Part shown: positions 7,938-14,941 of the stretch, piece by piece
Layout of the letters: the number at the start of each line of letters is the position of its first letter
Position numbering within the stretch: the first letter of the stretch is position 1
Source: Prevotellaceae bacterium UBA6417
GTDB taxonomy: Bacteria > Bacteroidota > Bacteroidia > Bacteroidales > Bacteroidaceae
Direction: 5' to 3'
Length of the DNA stretch: 28,164 bases
NCBI GenBank assembly: GCA_002439755.1
Contig: DJPH01000061.1
Coordinates: 6,639 to 34,802, forward strand
The notes under the pieces: generated by a model
Seen by the model: the letters and a program-made list of their open reading frames with translations, nothing else
Told to the model about the DNA's origin: nothing
Database searches by the model: none
Position numbers and translations under genes: made by a program

Positions 7938-8561
7938 ATGAAACAGAAAGAGCAAGATTTCAAACATACCGTCAAGCGTATGGAAACAGAAGAAACTACA
8001 AATACTTTGAACAAAAGTATTGTTATGAACTTATCCGCTGGAAGTGATGATGGAGGTAGTGATGACGGAGGTGGAAGTGACGATGGAGGAACCGGCTCCG
8101 GAGGTAGTACTGCACGGCCAGTTAAAGGTGATGGAAAATACACAGAACGTGACCGATCCTATACCGTTGGTAGTACCGCCCGCTGGAAAGTCACATTTGA
8201 AGCAAGCTGGAATGCAACTGGCTATGTTAATGAAGAAACCAACGAATTTGTAGTAACAGAAGCATCCTTAGAATGTCATGCAGATTTCAAAGGCGAAACA
8301 TACCCTGATTACGAGATAGAAAATGGCAATGTTACTACAACCGAAAATGGTAAAGGAGAAGCTTCCAACAAAAATGATGCACGGATCAATATTTCAGCTA
8401 CGTCGGAATTGATCCCCTTATCCTATACGACTTCTACTTATAAAGAAGGAAAATTGCAATCTTCCATCTCAGACAAAGCACACTGCTGTTTTAAATGCAA
8501 CCTTGATTTAAGCTGTATGGGCTCTGTAATCACAGGAAATATTTCATTTACAATTTTATAA
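7938..8561 (+). CDS. Asp/Gly-repeat secreted-peptide-like protein, copy 2 (intact)
   Basis: Not recognised as a known family. The 207-residue protein begins with about 34 charged, helix-prone residues (MKQKEQDFKHTVKRMETEE...) that have no hydrophobic core, so this is not a Sec signal peptide but could be a RiPP-style leader. Residues about 35-60 hold NLSAG followed by three SDDGG units and TGSGGSTARP. The rest is a predicted beta-rich domain with Trp in STARWKVTFE, many Ser/Thr/Asn, and cysteines in LECHADF and AHCCFKCNLDLSC; four of the five match copy 1. The Asp-Gly block is the best conserved part of the pair. The gene follows an exact -7 element and is trailed by a lipoprotein gene after 11 bases. 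A glycosylated bacteriocin-like or adhesin-like product is possible; a plain secreted protein using an unseen exporter is the alternative. Confidence 0.7.
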   Translation: MKQKEQDFKHTVKRMETEETTNTLNKSIVMNLSAGSDDGGSDDGGGSDDGGTGSGGSTARPVKGDGKYTERDRSYTVGSTARWKVTFEASWNATGYVNEETNEFVVTEASLECHADFKGETYPDYEIENGNVTTTENGKGEASNKNDARINISATSELIPLSYTTSTYKEGKLQSSISDKAHCCFKCNLDLSCMGSVITGNISFTIL

Positions 8562-8572
8562 TATAACAGGCC

Positions 8573-8869
8573 ATGAAGTCATTCTCACAAATAAAAACAA
8601 AGCATCTTGGTGAAAGCCTATCGATTCTGATGGTTGCCATCCTTGCAATGACACTAATGTCCGGATGTGCGGCTTCATTAACCGACTATGGATATAAAGG
8701 AGGGCCGACTACCACTGTCAACATTAACAAGATGATTAATGACGGCTATGGAGAAACTGATAGCAAACCATTTTTCAGTATTTATCATTACGATCCTACA
8801 CTTTCAGTATATTATCCTTATACCGATTCGGGTACTTTTTCCAGTTCAAGGCAATATCGGCAGAGATAA
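8573..8869 (+). CDS. Small lipoprotein of peptide cassette 2
   Basis: This 98-residue paralogue of the lipoprotein at 5070-5357 has the same signal peptide and lipobox LMSGC (C32), the same ASLTDYGYKGGPTTT start of the mature chain, and the same SGTFSSSRQY end. The central Tyr/Pro-rich region is diverged. It starts 11 bases after peptide copy 2 and is surely co-transcribed. No enzymatic motif is visible. Conservation of both ends with a variable middle would suit a protein that contacts a copy-specific partner, but two sequences are too few to prove it. The large hairpin at 8906 follows. Confidence 0.75.
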   Translation: MKSFSQIKTKHLGESLSILMVAILAMTLMSGCAASLTDYGYKGGPTTTVNINKMINDGYGETDSKPFFSIYHYDPTLSVYYPYTDSGTFSSSRQYRQR

Positions 8870-8905
8870 ATAAATCTCTGTATAAAGAAGTGTAAGCTTA
8901 TTCAT

Positions 8906-8970
8906 AAAATACACATTAATCGCTTTTGTTGAAAACATTGTTGGTTAGCAAGCGATTAATGTGTATTTTT
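8906..8970. terminator. 20-bp perfect inverted repeat, likely terminator overlapping a promoter
   Basis: The arms at 8906-8925 and 8950-8969 are perfect reverse complements of 20 bases, separated by 24 bases. The right arm ends in TTTTT, as in a terminator for the peptide-lipoprotein cassette. The same arm contains most of the -7 element TATTTTTG (8964-8971) of the next operon, so the structure may also act as an operator. Confidence 0.7.
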
Positions 8971-8990
8971 GCAAGTGACAATATTGTCAC
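8964..8990 (+). promoter_or_regulatory. Promoter -7 element and 16-base palindromic operator
   Basis: TATTTTTG at 8964-8971 matches TAnnTTTG, with TTGTTG about 20 bases upstream. Immediately downstream, over the expected transcription start, GTGACAATATTGTCAC at 8975-8990 is a perfect 16-base palindrome. The position suits a repressor site for the glycosidase operon. The half-site spacing differs from the CRP/FNR consensus, so the regulator is unknown. Confidence 0.6.
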
Positions 8991-9009
8991 AAAACAAAAC
9001 CCATCACAC

Positions 9010-9990
9010 ATGAAAAGACTTTCAAGCGTTTCAGCAGCCATATTTTTACTTCTAACACTGTTACCACTCGCCACAGCGGCCAAAAGCAAAGCACCTGCCA
9101 AACCTAAAAAAGGTTTGCGTCTGCTATATTGGAACATCCAAAACGGAATGTGGTCGGGACAAGGCGACAACTACAAAACTTTCACCAAATGGGTAAAGGC
9201 ACAGCGACCCGATGTCTGTGTATGGTGTGAAGGGCAAAGCATCTATTATACAGGTACAGACAAGGCCATGAAGCCCGAAGAGCGTTATCTGACCGACCAT
9301 TGGAAAGAGCTTGCCGCCCGCTACGGACACAAATACTGGTACGTTGGAGGACACCGCGACAATTTCCCGCAAGTCATCACTTCGCGCTATCCTATTCAAA
9401 ATGTAGAACGTATCACCGGGTCTGCCGACTCTACAGTAATGCACGGTGCCGGTTGGGCAACAATTGATGTACACGGCAAGAAAGTAAATATCGTGACTCT
9501 GCACACCTGGCCTCAAAAGTATTCGCCCAATGCCAAAGACCGGCAAAAAAGCGGACAACTACATGAAGGCACCAAATATCGCCGCATGGAAATGGAGTAT
9601 ATCTATAAACACACCTTAGGAAAAGTTGCCGGAGGCGAGAAAGATTTGTGGATGATGATGGGCGATTTCAATTCTGTATCACCATTGGACAATGCCAAAT
9701 ACGGATATACGCTCGATGACCCGCGCTTCATGGTTCACTACTATGTTTTAGGGCAAACGCCTTACATGGATATCGTTTCACTGAAACATCCGGGAGAGTT
9801 TCTGACATCAATCGGCGGAGAAGCCCGCATCGACTTTGTCTATTGTACACGACCCATGTATGAACGCGTGGTACGTGCCGACATCATTACTGACGATTAC
9901 ACCAAGCCCGTGCGCGATGAAAAGAAAATTTCCAATTTCTGGCATCCTTCCGACCACCGTCCCATCTTAGTCGACTTCGATATGAAATAA
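9010..9990 (+). CDS. Secreted endonuclease/exonuclease/phosphatase-family hydrolase
   Basis: This 326-residue protein has a signal peptide at about residues 1-23. The EEP fold (PF03372) is recognised by N42 in WNIQNG, E74 in WCEGQS, GDFNS at 218-222 (D219, N221) and SDHRP at 314-318 (D315, H316). These are the metal-binding and catalytic positions of DNase I-like, inositol phosphatase and sphingomyelinase enzymes. The family cleaves phosphodiesters or phosphomonoesters; the substrate cannot be told from these motifs. The ATG at 9010 is chosen because it opens the signal peptide and lies downstream of the promoter; the longer frame from 8926 would start inside the hairpin. It is first in an apparent operon, with GH30 16 bases on, so a lipid or glycan phosphodiester substrate is more likely than nucleic acid. 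Confidence 0.8.
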   Translation: MKRLSSVSAAIFLLLTLLPLATAAKSKAPAKPKKGLRLLYWNIQNGMWSGQGDNYKTFTKWVKAQRPDVCVWCEGQSIYYTGTDKAMKPEERYLTDHWKELAARYGHKYWYVGGHRDNFPQVITSRYPIQNVERITGSADSTVMHGAGWATIDVHGKKVNIVTLHTWPQKYSPNAKDRQKSGQLHEGTKYRRMEMEYIYKHTLGKVAGGEKDLWMMMGDFNSVSPLDNAKYGYTLDDPRFMVHYYVLGQTPYMDIVSLKHPGEFLTSIGGEARIDFVYCTRPMYERVVRADIITDDYTKPVRDEKKISNFWHPSDHRPILVDFDMK

Positions 9991-10006
9991 AAGAGAACCT
10001 CCGATC

Positions 10007-11449
10007 ATGAACATCAAACCATTCTTATTTACAGCTATTTCTTTCTGTTGCTTCATCACTCTGTCGGCAAAACGCAACGGTGAAGTCAGGATATTTACCA
10101 CAACCACCACAGGGCGTTCATTGGAACAAACAGCAACAAAAGTCACAAAAGCCAACAAGGCTGCCGACTTTACATTGAATCCGCAGCAGCAATTCCAAAG
10201 TATGGACGGCTTTGGTGCAGCCATCACCTATTCAACTGCCTACAATTTGCTGAAGATGGACAAGGAAAGCCGTCATCGCTTTTTAGAAGAGACCTACTCG
10301 GAGAAGAAAGGCTACGGCTTCAGTTACGCAAGAGTTTCGATAGGCTGCTCAGACTTCTCGAGCACAGAATACACTTGCTGCGACAAACCGGGATTAGACA
10401 ATTTTGCATTGCATACGGATGAGACACAATATGTAATTCCCATTCTGAAAGAGATTCTGCAAATCAATCCCACATTAAAGATTATCGGCTCGCCTTGGAC
10501 TTGCCCTCGTTGGATGAAAGTAAAGAATCTGGAAACACTTGAACCTTACAACAGCTGGACCGACGGCCATATCCATCCGAAATACTATCAGGACTATGCA
10601 GACTATTTTGTAAAATGGATTCGGGCCTTTGAAGCCGAAGGCATACCTATCTATGCCGTCACTCCCCAAAACGAGCCTTTGAACCGTGGCAATTGTGCCT
10701 CCACCTACGTTTCATGGGAAGAAGAAGCCGAACTGCTACGCGCCATGGCACCTACATTCAAGCGCAACAAGCTAAAGACAAAGATTTATGCGTTCGACCA
10801 CAACTATAATTATGACAACATAGCTTCCGAGCGCAATTATCCCATCAATATCTACGAGAAATTGGGCTCTTCGGATGGGAATGAATATGTCGTTGGAGCT
10901 GCCTACCACAACTACGGAGGTTCATACGAGGAATTGGAACGTATTCACAGGCAGAACCCCGACAAGGAACTCATCTTCTCGGAAGCATCCATAGGTACAT
11001 GGAATCACGGACGCGATTTGACAAAAAGCTTGCTGCGCGACGTGGAGCAACTTTCATTGGCCACCGTAAACCGCTGGTGCAAGGCCGTGGTGGTATGGAA
11101 TCTGATGCTCGACACTAAGCGCGGCCCCAATCTGGACGGCGGCTGCCAAACATGCTATGGTGCAGTAGACATTGAAGCAAACGACTACCGCACCATACAC
11201 AAGAACTCACACTACTACGCCATAGCTCATTTGTCATCCGTTGTAAAGCCCGATGCCACGCGCATCGAATGTGAAAAACCGGAGCTGAAAGGATTGTCAT
11301 CGGCAGCCTTTATCAACAAGGACGGAAGCTACGCATTGATTATTTGCAATAATCAGGACGCCAAACACTCATTCACCATATCTGACGGCAAAAAACAATT
11401 TGAATGCTCCGTTCCTGCATTCAGCGTAGTGTCATGCCGCTGGAAATAA
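10007..11449 (+). CDS. Secreted GH30 glycosidase (glucosylceramidase-like)
   Basis: This 480-residue enzyme has a signal peptide (about 1-21), a GH30 barrel and the short beta-domain that ends the family. The motif QSMDGFGAAIT opens the barrel, followed by GSPWTCPRWMK. The acid/base is E223 in TPQNEP and the nucleophile E326 in FSEASIGTW. Family members hydrolyse glucosylceramide, beta-1,6-glucans or other beta-glucosides by a retaining mechanism. The overall layout is nearest to the glucocerebrosidase-like subfamily (GH30_1 to GH30_3) rather than the xylanases. It lies 16 bases after the EEP-family gene and 17 bases before the GH18 gene, so all are probably one transcript. Substrate is unproven; with an EEP hydrolase next to it, a glycosphingolipid is one option, and fungal or plant beta-glucan another. 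Confidence 0.85.
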   Translation: MNIKPFLFTAISFCCFITLSAKRNGEVRIFTTTTTGRSLEQTATKVTKANKAADFTLNPQQQFQSMDGFGAAITYSTAYNLLKMDKESRHRFLEETYSEKKGYGFSYARVSIGCSDFSSTEYTCCDKPGLDNFALHTDETQYVIPILKEILQINPTLKIIGSPWTCPRWMKVKNLETLEPYNSWTDGHIHPKYYQDYADYFVKWIRAFEAEGIPIYAVTPQNEPLNRGNCASTYVSWEEEAELLRAMAPTFKRNKLKTKIYAFDHNYNYDNIASERNYPINIYEKLGSSDGNEYVVGAAYHNYGGSYEELERIHRQNPDKELIFSEASIGTWNHGRDLTKSLLRDVEQLSLATVNRWCKAVVVWNLMLDTKRGPNLDGGCQTCYGAVDIEANDYRTIHKNSHYYAIAHLSSVVKPDATRIECEKPELKGLSSAAFINKDGSYALIICNNQDAKHSFTISDGKKQFECSVPAFSVVSCRWK

Positions 11450-11466
11450 TCCCAACCACAAATATC

Positions 11467-13179
11467 ATGAAAAGATTTTTTCTTCTGACCATCATCATAG
11501 CTGCGCTGCAACTGCAGTCTATGGCGAAAAAGACAGAAAAGCCCATGACCGTAGTTGCCTATGTCACGTCATGGACACGTGTCATGCCCGACCCACAGCG
11601 GATGACCCACATCAACTATGCTTTCGGACACGTCAATGAAACCTTCAACGGCGTAAGGATAGACAATCCCGACCGACTGCGTTCCATTGTAGAACTTAAA
11701 AAACAAAATCCGAAACTGAAAGTCATGCTTTCTGTAGGAGGATGGGGTAGCGGACGCTTCAGCGAAATGGCTGCCACCAAAGAAAACCGCAAAGCTTTTG
11801 CCAAAGATTGCAAACGCGTTGTCGATGAATTCGCACTCGACGGCATAGACATTGATTGGGAATATCCCACCCAGAATAGTGCCGGCATCTCGTGTTCGCC
11901 CGACGACACCAAGAACTTTACCCTCCTGATGGCCGAACTCAGAAAGCATCTGGGTCGGCATCTCTTGCTTACGGCTGCGACCGTTGCCGATGCCAAATTC
12001 ATCGATTTCAAAAGCTGCATCGGATACATGGACTTCGTCAATGTCATGGCCTACGACATGGGCAATGCTCCACGGCACCACTCATCTCTATATCCTTCAG
12101 AGCGTTCGGGCTATATGACATCTTCGGGAGCAGTCGAAGCACATCTGAAAGCCGGTGTGCCACGCGACAAGTTAGTGTTGGGCCTGGCCTTCTATGGAAA
12201 AGGCAGTCATAAGGATGGCTTGGGCAATTATGTAAAGACACGCCGACTCGACAAGAAATACAGGGAAAAGTGGGACGACAAAGGGAAAGTGCCATACATT
12301 GTCAATGAAAAGGACGAACTGGTGCTCGGCTTCGACAATACCCGTTCCTTGGCCATCAAGTGCCAGTACATACTCGACAACCGATTGCGCGGCGGCATGT
12401 ATTGGGAATACGGTGACGACAATGCCCAGGGCGATGAAAGCCGCACCGTTTGGCTCAGTCTGCTAAAAGAAAAGAAAGGTGTGGAAGCCCCTCGTCGAAT
12501 CCTTGTTCTGGCCGAACGCGGCGGCCTGCATGAAGGCTTCACGGCAGCAGCCTTGAAGTGGCTTTCCGGCTTGGCTCCTAAATTAAATGCCGAAATGGTG
12601 GTGCTCGAGTCTGCAAAAAACATCAAAGCGGGCGAAATAGACAGTTATCATCTGATACTGCAACTGAACTACCCTCCCTTTGCCTGGAGCAAGGCTTCGC
12701 AGGAAGATTTGCAACGCTATATTGATAAAGGCTTAGGTGGCTATATAGGCTTTCACCATGCCAGTCTGCTCGGCGAGTTTGAAGGATACGGCTTGTGGGA
12801 CTGGTTTTCGCAATTCATGGGCAACATCCTTTACAACAACTACATTGCCGAAACCACCGACGGTGTTGTTCAGACAGAAGACACCGACCATCCCGTCATG
12901 AAGAACGTACCTGCCACATTCACCATTGAGTCTGACGAATGGTATACCTATAACCGCAATCCCCGAAAGGAAGTGCATGTACTTGCTCATGTTGATGAAT
13001 GCAGTTACAAGACAGACACTAAAGTTAAGATGGGCGACCATCCCGTGATATGGACCAACACACAAAAGCCGGCACGCAACGTTTATTTCCAGTTCGGCCA
13101 CAGCAAGGCATTGCTTGAAAATGCGGCTTTCCTGCAAATGTTCGAAAACGCACTTCACTGGACCCTGCGCGACAAATAA
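11467..13179 (+). CDS. Secreted GH18 glycosidase fused to a ThuA-like domain
   Basis: This 570-residue protein has a signal peptide at about 1-20. Residues 25-340 form a GH18 barrel (chitinase or endo-beta-N-acetylglucosaminidase): SVGGWG near 92 and DGIDIDWEYP with D125, D128, D130 and the catalytic acid E132, then MAYDMG and a final WEYG. Residues about 345-570 are a ThuA-like, glutamine-amidotransferase-type domain (PF06283) beginning RRILVLAERGG, with YIGFHHAS and a C-terminal GHPVIW-like motif (GDHPVIW). The ATG at 11467 starts the signal peptide; the longer frame from 11404 overlaps GH30. The fusion is uncommon, and a free ThuA-like lipoprotein follows after 23 bases. The GH18 part should act on beta-1,4-GlcNAc bonds; the role of the ThuA part is unknown but probably concerns a sugar. 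Confidence 0.85.
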   Translation: MKRFFLLTIIIAALQLQSMAKKTEKPMTVVAYVTSWTRVMPDPQRMTHINYAFGHVNETFNGVRIDNPDRLRSIVELKKQNPKLKVMLSVGGWGSGRFSEMAATKENRKAFAKDCKRVVDEFALDGIDIDWEYPTQNSAGISCSPDDTKNFTLLMAELRKHLGRHLLLTAATVADAKFIDFKSCIGYMDFVNVMAYDMGNAPRHHSSLYPSERSGYMTSSGAVEAHLKAGVPRDKLVLGLAFYGKGSHKDGLGNYVKTRRLDKKYREKWDDKGKVPYIVNEKDELVLGFDNTRSLAIKCQYILDNRLRGGMYWEYGDDNAQGDESRTVWLSLLKEKKGVEAPRRILVLAERGGLHEGFTAAALKWLSGLAPKLNAEMVVLESAKNIKAGEIDSYHLILQLNYPPFAWSKASQEDLQRYIDKGLGGYIGFHHASLLGEFEGYGLWDWFSQFMGNILYNNYIAETTDGVVQTEDTDHPVMKNVPATFTIESDEWYTYNRNPRKEVHVLAHVDECSYKTDTKVKMGDHPVIWTNTQKPARNVYFQFGHSKALLENAAFLQMFENALHWTLRDK

Positions 13180-13202
13180 ACCTTTCTATTGCATATATCA
13201 CT

Positions 13203-14030
13203 ATGAAACATCTTTGCAAAACAATTTCCATATGGGCAACCCTGACATTGGTATGCCTTATTACATTGCTGTCATCATGTGCATCCCACAAGGACGAATA
13301 TGCCGCCAATTATGCACGGGGCCCGCGCTTCAAGGCCTTGATTTGCTATGAACCCCATGCCGAGGAAGCACACGTGCAGTTCGACAAGCAGGCCATCAGC
13401 TTCTTCCGCAAACTCACTTACGGTGAAGGATTCATTATGCATGTGACCACTTCTTTGGAAGACTATCCATACGAACGCCTCAAAGAATATTCGATTGTCA
13501 TTATGCTCAATGCCGCCCCTTCGGGCAAGAAGCAGCGCGAAGCCTTTGAAAAATACATGGAAAACGGCGGAGGATGGATGGGCTTTCATGCTTCGGCCTA
13601 CAACGACAAGAACACACATTGGCCGTGGCTGAACCGCTTTTTGGGCTGCGGTCCGTTCTACTGCAACAACTGGCCTCCCCAATGTGCACTGGCAGTATGC
13701 GACAAGCGCCACACTGTCACCAAAAACCTGCCCAAATCCTTTGTTCTTCCGCCCAGCGAATTCTACCAATGGCAGCCTTCGCCGCGCAAGAACAAAGATG
13801 TCGAAGTATTGGTGTCACTGTCTGAAAAGAACTATCCCTTCGGCATCAAAGACGTAGTGAAGCACGGCGATTTTCCCATTGTCTGGACCAACAAGCGCTA
13901 CCGCATGATATATCTCAACATGGGACACGGCGATGAAGAGTTTATAGGAACAGAGCAGAATCTGCTCTTTGTAAATGCCTTTCGCTGGGTTGTCAGCCGT
14001 GACCCCCAGGGAAATCCCTTCCTGAAATAG
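13203..14030 (+). CDS. ThuA-like lipoprotein
   Basis: This 275-residue protein has a signal peptide with lipobox LLSSC and lipidated C26. The mature part is a ThuA-like domain (PF06283): FKALICYEPHAEEAH at the start, YSIVIMLNAAP, GGGWMGFHASAY, a middle Trp/Cys-rich insert, then GDFPIVWTNKRYR and YLNMGHGDEEF. It resembles the C-terminal half of the preceding GH18 fusion, so the operon carries two ThuA-type domains. ThuA proteins take part in trehalose and other disaccharide use in rhizobia, and ThuA-like domains are frequent among Bacteroidetes glycan-degradation genes; the exact reaction here is not known. It is last in the operon; no clear terminator is seen in the 68 bases before the next gene. 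Confidence 0.8.
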   Translation: MKHLCKTISIWATLTLVCLITLLSSCASHKDEYAANYARGPRFKALICYEPHAEEAHVQFDKQAISFFRKLTYGEGFIMHVTTSLEDYPYERLKEYSIVIMLNAAPSGKKQREAFEKYMENGGGWMGFHASAYNDKNTHWPWLNRFLGCGPFYCNNWPPQCALAVCDKRHTVTKNLPKSFVLPPSEFYQWQPSPRKNKDVEVLVSLSEKNYPFGIKDVVKHGDFPIVWTNKRYRMIYLNMGHGDEEFIGTEQNLLFVNAFRWVVSRDPQGNPFLK

Positions 14031-14081
14031 TCTTTTCAGTAAAAACAACAGTAAAACAGGCCTATTTTTTCTCTCAAATCG

Positions 14082-14089
14082 TACCTTTG
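14082..14089 (+). promoter_or_regulatory. -7 promoter element directly before the LolA-like gene
   Basis: TACCTTTG matches TAnnTTTG exactly, but ends only 9 bases before the ATG at 14099. The transcript would be nearly leaderless unless translation begins further in. No TTTG is visible at -33. Confidence 0.55.
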
Positions 14090-14098
14090 CACCCCGGT

Positions 14099-14731
14099 AT
14101 GAGTAAGAGAGGTCATTCAAATCTTTTGAAGACAAGCATTGTCATGTTGATGGCAATGCTTGTGCCGTTTTCTTTACAAGCCGGCGAAGAAAGCAACGCA
14201 CGCCGCATCCTGTTCAAAGCCCTCGACCTTTTTCAAAACCCCAAAGGTGCCACCATGGACTATCAGATCAAGCTGACACGCTTCTTCACTCAAACGGGAA
14301 GCGTGACACTGAAAGGGGTGAAGACCTATAATAATACCAGGAAATCCACTTTATGGAGCGACGGCACCACCACATGGAAGCTTGAACCCGGCAAGAAAAC
14401 TGTGACAGTCTACTCAACCAATCATATGAAACGCAAGCCGTTGGGCAGCCAGTTGAACTCCGTGCGCCACAACTGCCGCTACACCATGTCGCAGGACGCG
14501 CAATACTATTATGTACACATCAAATCCAACGACAGCAAGGCCGATATCAAAGAAGCAGAGGTGCAAATAAACCGACGCACCTTCATTCCATCGCAATTCC
14601 GTATGAAAGCAGGATTCGTATGGGTCACAGTCAACATTCACAACTTCCACACCGGAAATGTTCCTGACGCACTTTTTCATTTCAATCCCCACGCATTTCC
14701 GGGCTACAAGCTGATAGACAAGCGCAAGTAA
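14099..14731 (+). CDS. LolA-like periplasmic outer-membrane lipoprotein carrier-type protein
   Basis: This 210-residue exported protein has a signal peptide (about 1-29, ending SLQAG). The mature chain shows the pattern of a LolA/LolB-type half-barrel: an N-terminal amphipathic helix ARRILFKALDLFQ, alternating strands with TLKGVKTYNNTRKSTLWSDGTTTW, and a late segment FIPSQFRMKAGFVWVTVNIHNF resembling the end of LolA folds. LolA proteins carry lipoproteins or glycolipids across the periplasm. This is a divergent member and might be a specialised carrier. The start at 14099 replaces a longer frame from a TTG at 14087 that lies within the promoter element. It has a close promoter of its own and a terminator at 14743, so it is probably monocistronic. 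Confidence 0.6.
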   Translation: MSKRGHSNLLKTSIVMLMAMLVPFSLQAGEESNARRILFKALDLFQNPKGATMDYQIKLTRFFTQTGSVTLKGVKTYNNTRKSTLWSDGTTTWKLEPGKKTVTVYSTNHMKRKPLGSQLNSVRHNCRYTMSQDAQYYYVHIKSNDSKADIKEAEVQINRRTFIPSQFRMKAGFVWVTVNIHNFHTGNVPDALFHFNPHAFPGYKLIDKRK

Positions 14732-14742
14732 AAGCATCTTAC

Positions 14743-14764
14743 CGGCAACTCTTGCCGCATTTTT
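14743..14764 (+). terminator. Rho-independent terminator after the LolA-like gene
   Basis: CGGCAA at 14743-14748, a CTC loop and TTGCCG at 14752-14757 form a 6-bp stem followed by CATTTTT. It is a short but well-placed terminator, 12 bases after the stop codon. Confidence 0.75.
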
Positions 14765-14884
14765 CAAAGGGAGCAAATCACATCACGAACGCAGCAAATC
14801 AATGCCGAAAGGCTTTGATTAATACACGTTACACATGAAAATCTGATTATTTCTCACCTAAGCCAAAATTTTCATGATTATTGT

Positions 14885-14915
14885 TTTGTCTGAATGTAAC
14901 AAAAATGTAACTTTG
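14885..14915 (+). promoter_or_regulatory. Bacteroidetes-type promoter of the discoidin-domain protein
   Basis: TTTG at 14885-14888 is followed after exactly 19 bases by TAACTTTG at 14908-14915, 26 bases before the ATG at 14942. The rest of the 210-base gap (14732-14941) holds only the terminator of the preceding gene. Confidence 0.8.
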
Positions 14916-14941
14916 TCGCATCACTATTAATTCATCACACA

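Noticed and set aside
8975..8990. CRP or FNR binding site
   Set aside because: The half-sites GTGA and TCAC are eight bases apart rather than the six of CRP, and the flanking bases do not fit.
8926..9009. Longer N-terminus of the EEP-family protein
   Set aside because: It begins within the 20-bp inverted repeat and precedes the promoter; the signal peptide starts at 9010.
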